The notes under the pieces were generated by a model, which worked only from the letters and a program-made list of their open reading frames with translations, did not search any database and was not told where the DNA came from. The position numbers were made by a program, and so were the translations under genes. A stretch of 64,000 bases of DNA. Source: Dokdonella sp. (GTDB lineage: Bacteria; Pseudomonadota; Gammaproteobacteria; Xanthomonadales; Rhodanobacteraceae). Location of the stretch: assembly GCA_024707225.1 (NCBI GenBank), contig JANQAE010000002.1, forward strand, positions 1-64,000. The letters run 5' to 3'. Within the stretch, counting starts at the first letter, position 1, and each line of letters starts with the position of its first letter. Positions 41,807 to 51,817 of the stretch are shown here, one piece after another.

Positions 41807-43758
41807 TCAGCGCTGCAGGATCGGCGGCAGCGGGCAGTGCAGCGCCGCGCAGATCGTGCGCAGCAGCTCGGCCTCGGCGACGCTCATGACGCCGTCCTCG
41901 CCGATCGCCAATGTGAGCCCGCGCACGACCAGCTCCTTGCCGGCAGGCGCCAGCCGATCCAGCTTCGGCAGCGCGTGGTCGAGCGCCGCGATCCAGTCGG
42001 CCGGCGGGGCGTACGGCGCGGTCGAGCCGGGCAGGGTTTCGTGCAGGCCGAGCCGATAGGCACGTGATGCCACGCGCGCATCGCCGTGACCGTGCCGGGC
42101 GAGGATCGCGAAGACGTCGGCGAGCTCACCGGCCAGCTGCGGCAGCTTGTAGCGGCCGGCGATGCGCGCCGAAGCCGGATCGAGCGCCTCGATCACCTGC
42201 AGCCGGATCAGGCGCGCCAGGCAGTACTCCGACAGCGAGACGTGGTCGTCGGCGCGGATCAGCTCGTCGAGTACCTCGAGAAAGCGGTCGAGCTGCGGCC
42301 GCGGACGTCGGCGCAGCACCGGGAACGCGAGTGCGGCCAGCGGCAGGTGCTGCAGCGGATGCAGCTGCGCGACGATCATCGCCAGCGCGTCGGCATCGAC
42401 GCGCGTGCCGGCGTCGAAGCGGCGCTCGATCGCGTCGAGCTGGCGCGCCCGCACGCCCGCGTCGGGCGCGAGCAGCAGCGCGAAGACCACCGCCATCGCG
42501 CGCTCCTGCCGATAGGCCGCCTCGCGCAGCGGATCGGGAATCGTGTAGTGGATGACGCCGGCGGCGCGGTGATCGTCGGTGCCGGGATTGCCGACCTGGC
42601 GCGAGACGCGCTCGGGCTCGACGCACACGACCGCGTCGGCCGGCGGCAGCCGCCCCGGCGCCGCGGCCGGTTCGCGCGCCAGACGCGCGGCGACCGCGGC
42701 CGGCGCGAAGCCGGAGATCGACACGTTCGACGCCTCGATGTCGCCGACGCGGACCGGCTGCGACCAGGCGGCCGCGACCGCCGCGAACTCGGCCGGGTCG
42801 AAGCGCGGCTGCAGACGCTTGATCCGGTCGAGCAGCGGCGGATGCGTCGCGAACAGCGCCGAGTAGCCGACGCCGTCGCCGAACAGCATGTGGGCGACCT
42901 CCTCGCGATCCTCGCCGCTCAGCCGCGATCCCTCGGCGAGGCCGCCGATCTTCTTCAACGCACCGGCGATGCCGTCGGTCTGGCGCGTGAACTGCACGGC
43001 CGACGCGTCGGCCAGGTATTCGCGGTGCCGCGACACCGAGGCCTTGATCATCCGCGCGAACAGCACGCCGATGTAGCCCGCGGCGAACAGCGCGGCACCG
43101 AACAGCACGATGCCGCCGGTGCTGCGACCGCGGCCGCGGCCGGCCACCTCGATGATCTTGCGACCGATGGTCGCCATCACGAGGATGCCGAAGATCACGC
43201 CGATCAGCCGGATGTTCAGGCGCATGTCGCCGTTGAGCACATGGCTGAACTCGTGCGCGATCACGCCCTGCAGCTCGTCTCGGTCGAGCTTGTCGAGCGC
43301 GCCGCGGGTGACCGTGACCGCCGCGTCGGTCGGCGAGTAGCCGGCCGCGAACGCGTTGATGCCGGCATCCTCCTCGAGCACGTAGACCTCCGGCACCGGC
43401 ACGCCGGAGGCGATCGCGATCTCCTCGACGACGTTGCGCAGCCGCCGATACGCGAAATCGCCGGTGTTCTCGGGCACCGGCACGGCGCCGAGCTGGCGTG
43501 CGACCGCACCGCCGCCGCCGCGCAGCGTCGCGATGCGGTACAGCGAGCCGGCGCCGATCGCCGCGCCACGAACAGCGACAGTACGAGCAGGGCGCGCAGC
43601 GACCCGGCCGCGTCGCCGGCGCGGATCATCTCGTGACCGAAGCCGACGATGAAGGCGAGGTCGATCAGGCCGACGATCGCGATCACCGCCAGCACGAACA
43701 GCGCGATCATGCGGCGCGACTGCTTGCGCGCCTGGGCTTGATGGGCGAAGAAATCCAT
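41807..43758 (-). CDS. M48-family (HtpX-like) membrane metalloprotease with C-terminal extension, frameshifted near 43566
   Basis: Restored length is about 650 residues. Two N-terminal membrane segments in one frame ('MIALFVLAVIAIVGLIDLAFIVG', 'ALLVLSLFV') lead, after one missing base near 43566, into the second frame with 'GVPVPEVYVLEEDAGINAFAAGYSPTDAAVTVT', the zinc motif 'VIAHEFSHVLNGD' and the third ligand region 'HREYLADASAVQFTR'. Beyond the protease domain (about 340) lies a 300-residue extension with no recognised domain. HtpX-like enzymes degrade damaged membrane proteins. The lemA gene lies just upstream on the same strand; this pairing is common in proteobacteria. Confidence 0.88.
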
Positions 43759-43826
43759 GCCGCGCGAATCCTCCGGAGACCGGAGCGCGCGCCGTTACCG
43801 GCGGCGTCCGGACCTCGACCGATCGA

Positions 43827-44414
43827 TCAGGTGAACGACACCTTGACCGGCTCGCGCTTCTCGGGCGCCTCGATCTGTAGCAATTCGGCCGGCTGGAAGT
43901 TGAACATGCCGGCGATCAGCGAGTTCGGGAACACTTCGCGCTGATTGTTGTAGTTCATGACCGAGTCGTTGAACGCCTGGCGCGCGAACGCGACCTTGTT
44001 CTCGGTCGAGGTCAGCTCCTCGGAGAGCTGCATCATGTTCTGGTTGGCCTTGAGGTCCGGATAGGCTTCGGCCAGCGCGAACAGGCGGCCCAGCGTCGCG
44101 CCGAGCGCGCCTTCGGACTGTGCCAGCTGCTGCATCGCCGCGGCGTCGCCGGGATTGGCCTTGGCCGCCGACAGGCCCGATACGGCCGAGTTGCGCGCCT
44201 GGATCACCGCCTCGAGCGTCTCGCGCTCGTGCTTCATGTAGCCCTTGGCGGTTTCGACCAGATTCGGAATCAGGTCGTAGCGCCGGGTCAGCTGCACGTC
44301 GATCTGCGCGAACGCGTTCTTGTATGCGTTGCGGGCCGTGACCAGGCCGTTGTAGAGGCCGATCGCCCAGAATGCGACCGCGGCGACGATGACCAGGAAA
44401 ACGATCGAACCCAT
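43827..44414 (-). CDS. lemA: LemA family protein
   Basis: The 195-residue protein has one N-terminal membrane segment (about 3-22) and the LemA helical-bundle signature: 'YNGLVTARNAYKNAFAQIDVQLTRRYDLIPNLVETAKGYMKHERETLEAVIQARNSA' and 'AYPDLKANQNMMQLSEELTSTENKVAFARQAFNDSVMNYNNQREVFP'. Function is unknown; the protein would face the periplasm. It begins at ATG 44414 (MGSIVFLVIV) and is followed 68 bases later by the M48 protease gene, so they probably form one operon. Confidence 0.96.
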   Translation of the reverse strand: MGSIVFLVIVAAVAFWAIGLYNGLVTARNAYKNAFAQIDVQLTRRYDLIPNLVETAKGYMKHERETLEAVIQARNSAVSGLSAAKANPGDAAAMQQLAQSEGALGATLGRLFALAEAYPDLKANQNMMQLSEELTSTENKVAFARQAFNDSVMNYNNQREVFPNSLIAGMFNFQPAELLQIEAPEKREPVKVSFT

Positions 44415-44514
44415 CGGACGATATCCCCGTGCTGGATGGTTGACGTCGGCACCGGGTTGAACCGCTGCCGGCCGCAGAATAGCATGATGGAGCCGTCGTC
44501 CCCGGAGGCTCGAA

Positions 44515-45813
44515 TTGAGTCGTACCACCCGAAATCTGCTGGTTTTTCTGTGCACCGTGCTGGTCGGGACGACCGTCGCGACCGATACGATCGGCGCTCC
44601 CAGAAAGAAGGCTGCACGCAAGGCCGCGCCGGCGATCGCACTGCCGCTGATCGTGCCGCGCGTCGATCCGCACGCGGTCGCGGTCGACACCGCGACGGTG
44701 GTCGCCGATGCCGGCCGCTGGCTCGATGCGATCGAGACCAGCGGCCAGGTCGCCGGTCTGGCCGTCGCGATCGTCAAGGACGACAGCGTCGTGCTCGAGC
44801 GCGTCACCGGTTACGCCGACTGGAACACGCGCACGCCGGTCACCGCGACGACCGTGTTCCGGCTGGCCTCGCTGTCCAAAGGCTTCGCCAGCGCGCTGGC
44901 GGCGCTGGTCGTCGGCGACAACCGGCTGCACTGGGATACGCGCATCGCCGATCTGCTGCCGACGTTCACGCTGGCCGACATCGAGGGCAGCCAGCGCCTG
45001 ACCGTCCGCGACATCCTGAGCCAGCGCGTCGGCCTGCCGAGCAACACCTACGACCGCCTGCTCGAGGCCGACGAGCCGTATCCGCTGCTGGTCGAGCGGC
45101 TCAAGGAGGTTCCGCTGGTGTGCTCGGTCGGCGCCTGCTACGGCTACCAGAACATCTCCTTCAGCCTGATCGGAGACGTCACCTACGCGGCCACCGGCGA
45201 CTTCTTCTATCACCAGGTCGAGAAGCGCCTGTTCCATCCGCTCGGCATGACGACCGCGACCTACGGACGCGACGGACTCGAGAACTCGGCCTCGTGGGCG
45301 CGCCCGCACCGCCGGATCGGCGACCGTTTCCAGTCGTTCCAGCCCAAGGAGAACTACTACCGGATCGCGCCGGCTGCCGGCGTCAACGCCAGCATCCGCG
45401 ACATGGAGGAGTGGCTGATCGCGCAGATGGGCGGCCGTCCCGCCGTGCTGCCGCCGCCGATCCTGGACCAGATGCACAGCCCGCAGATTCCGACCGCGCA
45501 CGAGCAGAGCACCACGCCGTGGCGGCGCGGGCGACTGCTCGCGGCGCATTACGGCCTGGGCTGGCGCATCTTCGACTACGCCGGCGAGACGATGGTGTTC
45601 CACGCCGGCGCGGTGCAGGGCTATCGCGGCATGGTCGGCTTCCTGCCCAAGTACCGGTTCGGCATCGTGATGCTCTGGAACAGCGAGTCGCCGCTGCCCT
45701 CGGGCCTGCTGCCGATGGTGATGGACCGCTACCTCGGCCTGCCGTCGGTCGACTGGGCCGGCATCGAGCCGGCTGCCGCCAACGGCGGGGCGCCGACCCG
45801 CCGCGCCAACTGA
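44515..45813 (+). CDS. Serine hydrolase of the class C beta-lactamase / penicillin-binding fold
   Basis: The 432-residue protein has a signal peptide (about 1-27) and the serine-hydrolase triad motifs: SxxK as 'SLSKG' near residue 118, YxN as 'GYQN' near 210, and a third 'HAGAVQGYRG' in place of KTG. It is likely periplasmic. Family members include beta-lactamases, D-aminopeptidases and esterases, and the substrate cannot be told; the HxG form is more typical of esterase/EstB-like and LACTB-like enzymes than of AmpC. The start is TTG 44515 with CGGAGG seven bases upstream; no ATG fits. It is divergent from lemA. Confidence 0.85.
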   Translation: MSRTTRNLLVFLCTVLVGTTVATDTIGAPRKKAARKAAPAIALPLIVPRVDPHAVAVDTATVVADAGRWLDAIETSGQVAGLAVAIVKDDSVVLERVTGYADWNTRTPVTATTVFRLASLSKGFASALAALVVGDNRLHWDTRIADLLPTFTLADIEGSQRLTVRDILSQRVGLPSNTYDRLLEADEPYPLLVERLKEVPLVCSVGACYGYQNISFSLIGDVTYAATGDFFYHQVEKRLFHPLGMTTATYGRDGLENSASWARPHRRIGDRFQSFQPKENYYRIAPAAGVNASIRDMEEWLIAQMGGRPAVLPPPILDQMHSPQIPTAHEQSTTPWRRGRLLAAHYGLGWRIFDYAGETMVFHAGAVQGYRGMVGFLPKYRFGIVMLWNSESPLPSGLLPMVMDRYLGLPSVDWAGIEPAAANGGAPTRRAN

Positions 45814-45922
45814 GCGGGCGAGGCGAGACATTTTTCGACATGCGCGGGCTGTACGGCCGCCCGCCGCTGCGTGATGATCGGCGCCAGGCCCGTTCTCGCC
45901 CGGGCCACAAGGACGACCGATC

Positions 45923-46555
45923 GTGCTGATCGCCGAACAATCGATACTGCTGGTACTGGAGCCGGCCAGCGGCACGCTGACGCCGGTGCGCGCGCACATC
46001 GATCCGGACGTGCTCGCCGCCGCCGCGCTGCTGTTCGATCTCGCCGAGCAGCAGCGGCTGCGCTACGAAGCCGATCACGTCGCGCTGAAGTCCTCGCTGC
46101 CGGTTAGTCATCCGCTGCTGGGCCAGGCACTGCGCGTGATCGGCACGCCGAGCCACGGCGTGCGCGTATCGGCCGCGATCGACCTGCTGGCCACGCGCAT
46201 GGCGCCGCTGGCGCGCGAGCTGCTCGACGGCCTGGTGCGCCGCGACCACCTGCATCGCGTGCGCCGCCCGGCCTGGTGGCCATGGGCATCGATCCACTAT
46301 CCGATCCGCTCGCTGCAGGCGCGCAACGAGGCCGTCGCGGCCTTGCAGGGCGCCGTCGCCGCCGCGCAGCCGTCGCTGCGCCAGCTGGCCCTGCTCGTGC
46401 TCGGCGAATACGCCGGGCAGGTCGCCCAGTATGTACGCGGCGATGCCTACGACCAGGCCACCCGGCTGTTGATGGAGCTGCCGCTGACGCGGCACGAGGC
46501 GACGCCGGAGCGCGCGCTGGCGGCCGGCATCCGGCACGCGCTGGCCGACTTCTGA
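45923..46555 (+). CDS. GPP34 (GOLPH3/VPS74-like) family protein
   Basis: The 210-residue protein has the GPP34 layout: 'LIAEQSILLVLEPASGTL', an Ala/Leu helix 'DPDVLAAAALLFDLAEQQRLRYEADHV', 'SHPLLGQALRVI', then 'LLDGLVRRDHLHRV' and 'YPIRSLQARNEAVAALQGAV'. In eukaryotes GOLPH3 binds phosphatidylinositol-4-phosphate and sorts Golgi enzymes; bacterial members are of unknown function. The 'RRPAWWPWASIHYP' stretch may be a membrane-touching loop. The start GTG 45923 is inferred from the domain start. It follows the serine hydrolase gene by about 110 bases and converges on glnE. Some uncertainty in the assignment remains. Confidence 0.72.
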   Translation: MLIAEQSILLVLEPASGTLTPVRAHIDPDVLAAAALLFDLAEQQRLRYEADHVALKSSLPVSHPLLGQALRVIGTPSHGVRVSAAIDLLATRMAPLARELLDGLVRRDHLHRVRRPAWWPWASIHYPIRSLQARNEAVAALQGAVAAAQPSLRQLALLVLGEYAGQVAQYVRGDAYDQATRLLMELPLTRHEATPERALAAGIRHALADF

Positions 46556-46634
46556 GCGCGACGCGGCGACGGCGTCCCGTCTCGTTCGGCGCGATGGCCA
46601 GGCCGCGCGCCGGCGATCCGTTCGAGCCGCGCCG

Positions 46635-49517
46635 CTAACGCGCCGGCGTCGTGAAGTCGAAGTCCAGCGCGGCCGCGACGGCGCTGACGCATTCGGCATG
46701 CCGCTCGATGTCCGGGTCGCGGCGGATCACGCGTGAACGCGCATCGAGCGTGCACGACAGCGATCGTCCGAGCAGCGCCGCATGCGCCTCGGCCAGCGCC
46801 TGCGCCTGGTCGGCCGACAACAATCCGGCGCGTGCCGCGGCGGCGATCAGATCGGCGCTGTTGCTCGAGGCCAGCAGGGCCGGAGCCGCGGCCGCATGCT
46901 CGAGCACGATGCCCTGCAGCATGAACTCCAGATCGACCAGCGCGCCGCGGCCCTGTTTGAGATCGAACTGCGCGGCATCGGAACGATCGCGCTCGACGCG
47001 CCAGCGCCGGCGCATGTCGGCGATCTGCTCGTGCAGTCGCGGCACGTCGACCGGCACGGCGAGCACCGCCTGGCGGAACTCGGCGAAGCGTCGTCCGAGC
47101 GCGACGTCGCCGGCGACCGTCCGCGCGCGCACCAGGGCCTGATGCTCCCAGGTCCAGGCGCGTTCGCGCTGATAGGCCATGTAGGCGTCCAGGCTCGACA
47201 CCAGCAGCCCCTTGCCGCCGTCCGGACGCAGGCGCACGTCCACCTCGTAGAGGCGTCCCGAACGCGTCAGCGTGGTCAGGTAGTGCACGACGCGCTGAGC
47301 CAGGCGCGCGTAGTAGCGCGTACCTTCGAGCGGGCGCGGGCCGAGCGATTCGGCCTGCGCGCAGGCGCCGTCGTAGAGGAAGACCAGATCCAGATCGGAG
47401 CCGAAGCCGAGCTCGCTGCCGCCGAGACTGCCGTAACCGAGGATCGTCAGTCCCGACGACTCGTCGGTGCGATCGGGCAGGCGGCCGTGCTGCGCGGCCA
47501 GGTCGCGCTCGGCCAGCCGCAGCACGCTCGCGAGCACCGCCTCGGCGACGCCGGCCAGCGCCCGCGCCGTGGCGACGGCGTCCAGACGCCCGGCGAGAAA
47601 GTCCAGGCCGATCCGGAACGCGGCGGCCAGCCGCTGATCCTGGATCACCTCGATCTGCGCCTCGGCGTCGACGTCGGCCAGCGCGGCCAGACGCCGCGCG
47701 ATCTCGGCCTCGACCGCGTCGCGGTCCGGCACGGCCGCGTCGTGACGGTCGTCGAACAGCTCGTCGAGCAGCAGCGGATGGGCGGTCACCCGATCGGCCA
47801 GGAACGCGCTGGCCGCGAACACGCGCGTGACGCGCTTCAGCGCGCCTGGCTGCTCGTCGAGCAGGGCCAGATAGGCCGAGCGGCGCGCCACCGCATGCAC
47901 CAGACCGAGCAGGCGCACCAGGCACGGCGCCGGCGCCTGCGTTTCGGCCGCCGCGGCGAACAGCGCCGGTACGACGCGGTCCAGACGCGCGCGGGCGCGC
48001 GCCGAGGCTGAACGCAGCGCGGGGCTGGCCAGCAGCGTCTCGAGCGCCGCGGCCGGTGCCTCGGGCGGATCGAATCCGGCCTCGGCGAGCACCTGCGCGC
48101 GCACGCCGTGTTCGACGAAGTCCTGCCAGACCGCGGTCCAGCTGGCCGCGACCGGCGCCCCCGGCGCGCGCCGCGCCGGTGCCATCACCGCATCGAACTC
48201 CTCGGCGACGACCGCGCGCTGGCGGTCCAGCTCGGTCTTGAACGCCGCCCAGTCCGGATGGCCGAGGCCCAGCGCCAGGCGCAGCCGCGCCTCGTCCTCG
48301 GCGGGCACGTCGTGGACCTGCTGGTCGGCGAACATCTGCACGCGGTTCTCGACGCGGCGCAGGAAGCGATACGCCTCGCGCAGGCGGCGCGCGCGCTGCG
48401 CCGGGATCACGCCGAGCTGCTCGCAGGCCGACAGGGCCGGCAGCAGGCCGCGCACGCGCAGCGCCGGCTCACGGCCGCCGCGGATCATCTGCATCAGCTG
48501 CACGATGAATTCGATCTCGCGGATGCCACCCGGTCCGAGCTTGAGATTGGCCGCCAGATCCTTGCGCGCGACCTCGGCGTCGATCAGCGTCTTCATCTCG
48601 CGCAGGCCGGCGAACGCGGTGTAGTCGAAATAGCGCCGGAACACGAACGGCCGCAGCACCTCGATCAGGCGCTGCCCTGCGGCGATGTCGCCGGCCACCG
48701 GACGCCCCTTGATCCATGCGTAGCGCTCCCAGTCACGGCCCTCGCGCTGGTAGTACTGCTCCATCGCCGCGAACGACAGCGCGACGCGCCCGACGCTGCC
48801 GAACGGCCGCAGCCGCAGGTCGACGCGATAGACGTAGCCATCGACGGTGTGCTCGGCCAGCAGCGACACCACCTGCTGGCCGAGCCGCGTAAAGAAGGTT
48901 TCGGCATCGAGCGGCCGGGCGCCGTCGCTGCCGCCGCCTTCCGGATAGGCAAGGATCAGATCGATGTCCGACGAGAAGTTGAGCTCGCTGCCGCCGAGCT
49001 TGCCGAGACCGAACACGACCAGGCGCTGCACCGCGCCGTCGGCCGAGCGAACGTGGCCGTGGCGCGCCGCCAGCTGACGCTCGGCGTGCCGCAGCGCCGC
49101 TTCGAGGCAGCACTCGGCCAGCACGCTGGCGGCGGCCAGCGTCGACTCGACCGGATCCAGGCCGTTGACGTCGCGCCAGATCAGGCGGATCGCCTCGCGC
49201 TTGCGAAAGCGCCGCAGCTCGGCGCGCAGCGTGGCCTCATCGTCGATCGCGGCCAGATGGCCGGCGCGCGCGTCGGCATGGCGCGGGTCGCCCATCAGGC
49301 GCACCAGCTCCGGCCCGAGCAGGATCGGCGCGCGCAGCAGGGTCTCGTACGCGAAATCGCTGACCAGCAGCACCTGGCGCAGATGCGTGTCGACGCCGGC
49401 GTCGTCGTAGAACGGAATCTGCGCCTCGCGGCAGGCGGCCTCCAGGCGCGACAGGCGCTGGTCGAGCAGAGCGGCCAGCGCGGCCGTCAGCACGGGACGT
49501 CGGAAGGGATCGGACAT
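46635..49517 (-). CDS. glnE: Bifunctional glutamine synthetase adenylyltransferase/deadenylase
   Basis: This 960-residue enzyme adds AMP to, or removes it from, GlnA in response to glutamine and P-II. Both nucleotidyltransferase halves keep their motif: N-terminal (deadenylylase) 'FGLGKLGGSELNFSSDIDLIL' near 170 and C-terminal (adenylyltransferase) 'LGYGSLGGSELGFGSDLDLVFLYD' near 690. The link regions 'RPFGSVGRVALSFAAMEQYYQREGRDWERYAWIKGR' and 'RPDGGKGLLVSSLDAYMAYQRERAWTWEHQALVRAR' are intact. Its targets glnA and P-II are in the same window. It is divergent from the first sulfatase-like gene. Confidence 0.98.
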   Translation of the reverse strand: MSDPFRRPVLTAALAALLDQRLSRLEAACREAQIPFYDDAGVDTHLRQVLLVSDFAYETLLRAPILLGPELVRLMGDPRHADARAGHLAAIDDEATLRAELRRFRKREAIRLIWRDVNGLDPVESTLAAASVLAECCLEAALRHAERQLAARHGHVRSADGAVQRLVVFGLGKLGGSELNFSSDIDLILAYPEGGGSDGARPLDAETFFTRLGQQVVSLLAEHTVDGYVYRVDLRLRPFGSVGRVALSFAAMEQYYQREGRDWERYAWIKGRPVAGDIAAGQRLIEVLRPFVFRRYFDYTAFAGLREMKTLIDAEVARKDLAANLKLGPGGIREIEFIVQLMQMIRGGREPALRVRGLLPALSACEQLGVIPAQRARRLREAYRFLRRVENRVQMFADQQVHDVPAEDEARLRLALGLGHPDWAAFKTELDRQRAVVAEEFDAVMAPARRAPGAPVAASWTAVWQDFVEHGVRAQVLAEAGFDPPEAPAAALETLLASPALRSASARARARLDRVVPALFAAAAETQAPAPCLVRLLGLVHAVARRSAYLALLDEQPGALKRVTRVFAASAFLADRVTAHPLLLDELFDDRHDAAVPDRDAVEAEIARRLAALADVDAEAQIEVIQDQRLAAAFRIGLDFLAGRLDAVATARALAGVAEAVLASVLRLAERDLAAQHGRLPDRTDESSGLTILGYGSLGGSELGFGSDLDLVFLYDGACAQAESLGPRPLEGTRYYARLAQRVVHYLTTLTRSGRLYEVDVRLRPDGGKGLLVSSLDAYMAYQRERAWTWEHQALVRARTVAGDVALGRRFAEFRQAVLAVPVDVPRLHEQIADMRRRWRVERDRSDAAQFDLKQGRGALVDLEFMLQGIVLEHAAAAPALLASSNSADLIAAAARAGLLSADQAQALAEAHAALLGRSLSCTLDARSRVIRRDPDIERHAECVSAVAAALDFDFTTPAR

Positions 49518-49629
49518 CGGGCGATTATCGGTGATCGCAAGCCGCCAGCGCCGCCGGCAGGCGGACCGATATGCACGCGTTCCAGTTCATGCGCGCCTCA
49601 TCGGTTCATGGCATTGTCACGCCCCTGTC

Positions 49630-51455
49630 ATGAAACTGATCCGGACCATCCGTCAATCGCCGGTCGGGCGCCTGCCGCTGCGCATGGTGCTGGGCCTGCT
49701 GATCTGCGTCGCGCTGCTGATGGTCATGGTCGATCGGCTCGACCCGGCGTTCGCGGCGCCGGCCGCGCGCGCCGGCGGCGGCTTCGGCCTGGTCGCGATC
49801 AACACGCTGCCGGCGTTGAGCCTGCTGCTGGCACTGTGGGCGCTGACGCGCCGGCTCGCATTGGCCTGCTGGCTGACGCTGCTGGCGGTCGCCGGTCTGT
49901 ACGCGGCCAATGCCGCCAAGCTGCATCATCTGCAGACGCCGCTGCTGCCGGCCGACCTGCGCTTCCTGCGCGAGCCGGGCCCGGCACTGGAGCTGTTCGG
50001 ACATTACGTGTCGTTCGAGCTGCGCCATCTGCTGCCGATGGCGGCCGGCGTGCTGTTCACGCTGCTGCTGTGGAACCGGCCCGGCCAGCCGGGGCTTGCC
50101 GGCTGGCGCCGCGTCGCGCTCGGCGCCCTGGCGGCGGCGGCGACCGTGACGATGGTCGCCGGCAGCGCGCCGTGGAAGCGCGTCTTCGACGCGCGCCGGC
50201 TCGGCTTCGAGCCCTGGGCATTGGCCGAGAGCACGACCCACGTCGGCCTGATCGGTGCCCTGCTGATGTACCACTGGGAGCTCGGCGGCGGCGACGTGCC
50301 GCGCGCCGACCGCGACGCGGCGCTGGGTCTGCTGCAGGAGCACGGCACGGCACTGCGCGCGCGCCTGGCCGCCCTGCCGGCCGACGGCGCGCCGGACATC
50401 GTCGTGCTGCAGAGCGAATCGCTGTTCGACCCGGCGCGCCTGCGCGACGTGCCGAGCGGGCAGTTCCTGCGCGAGTACCACCGCCTGCGCAAGCGCGCCA
50501 AGGCCGGCGAGATGACCGTGCCGACGTTCGGCGGCGGTACGATCCGCACCGAATTCGAGGTGCTGACCGGCGTTCCGCTCGACACGCTCGGCGGCCTGCA
50601 GTACCCGTGGCTGGAGCTGCACCGTCACGATCTGCCGAACCTGGCCTCGATCCTGTCGCGGCAGGGTTACCGGACCACGGCGATCCACCCGAACTCGGCG
50701 GCGTTCTGGAATCGCAGCAAGGCCTATCCGGCGCTCGGCTTCGAGCAGTTCATCGACGTCGGCGCGTTCTCGAAGGACGACATCGTCGGCCTGTTCACGT
50801 CCGATGCCGCACTGACCGACCGCATCCTGGCCGAGCTCGACGCCGACCAGCGGCCGCAGTTCGTGTTCGCGATCAGCATGGAGAACCACGGCCCGTTCGA
50901 CTGGCGGCCGGGCCTGGATGCCGGGCGGCTGGAGCGGCTCTCGATGCCCGAGCGCCTCGACGAGGGCGGCCGCTACTGGTTCGGCAACTATCTGTACCTG
51001 CTCGAGGATGCCGATCGCGAACTGGGCCGCCTCGTCGACTCGCTCAAGCAGCGCAAGCGCCGGACCCTGGTGCTGTTCTACGGCGACCATCTGCCGGCGC
51101 TGCCGCCGGTCTATCACCAGCTCGGTTTCGACGACGAGCGCGATGCGCAGCAACAGACCGTGCCGTGGCTGCTCTACGACAGCGCGCGGCCGCGCCGCAG
51201 CGTTTCAACACGCGCAGCTGGCTGCTGCCGGCGCTGCTGCTGGACGCCGCCGGCGTCCGCGACGAGCCGTACTTCGCGGTGATCGACACGCTGCGCGCGC
51301 AGATCGATCTGGACGACCGCGAGCTGGCCGAGGCCGAGTACGACGGTCTGCTCGCGCTGGCGCGCCTGCAGCTGCGCGGAGAACTGCCGTCGCTGCTCGA
51401 CGAGGCGCTCGCGTCCGAACCGGTCGTCGAGCCGAACGAAGCGCTCGCCCCCTGA
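49630..51455 (+). CDS. LtaS/OpgB-like phosphoglycerol transferase (sulfatase superfamily), frameshifted near 51191
   Basis: Restored length is about 608 residues. Four to five N-terminal membrane spans (to about 170) precede a periplasmic sulfatase-fold domain: 'DIVVLQSESLFDPARL' (metal Glu), 'GGGTIRTEFEVLTG' (likely Thr nucleophile), 'ISMENHGPFD' and 'LVLFYGDHLPALP'. These match enzymes that move phosphoglycerol to lipoteichoic acid or to periplasmic glucans. One missing base in 'CGGCC|GCGCCG' near 51191 restores 'ARPAPQRFNTRSWLLPALLLDAAG'. The start is ATG 49630. A paralogue follows 360 bases later. Confidence 0.85.
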
Positions 51456-51817
51456 ACCGGGCCGGCCCTCGCGGCGGCGCGCATCACACCGGTCGCGCGC
51501 CAGTCGCACGTCGCAGTCCGCACAGAAAAAAGCCCGCTACAGCGCCGAGGCAACTGTAGCGGGCTCTCCCTCCCCACGAGGTGTTTTCGGTGCAGCGCGG
51601 TCGATTCTAACGATTTGCCAACAATTGCCACGTCGCGTCGCAACATACTCCGGTGTTCATCTTCCGGACACGCCGCGGTCTTGCGCGTGTACCGGCCGTC
51701 GACACGAGGCACCGGCAGCGTACCGGGGCCCGCAAGGGGAGGAGGCGCAGCGCCGCGATGCGACGAGGCGAACAGGACCGGTCGCATATGCGGCATGCGC
51801 GCGCCGGAGCGGCGGAC
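51456..51817. other. Intergenic stretch between the two sulfatase paralogues
   Basis: This 360-base gap contains a strong hairpin at 51531-51565 and a possible minus-strand promoter near 51603-51630. The right-hand part (51653-51817) is open in the frame of the second paralogue but lacks a good ribosome site until 51806. No other gene is evident. Confidence 0.4.
51525..51565 (-). terminator. Intrinsic terminator read on the minus strand
   Basis: A perfect twelve-base-pair stem (AGCCCGCTACAG 51531-51542 / CTGTAGCGGGCT 51554-51565) with an 11-base loop is followed, on the minus strand only, by TTTTTT. No minus-strand coding gene lies immediately upstream, so it may end a small RNA; on the plus strand it would be a weak terminator of the first paralogue. 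Confidence 0.8.
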
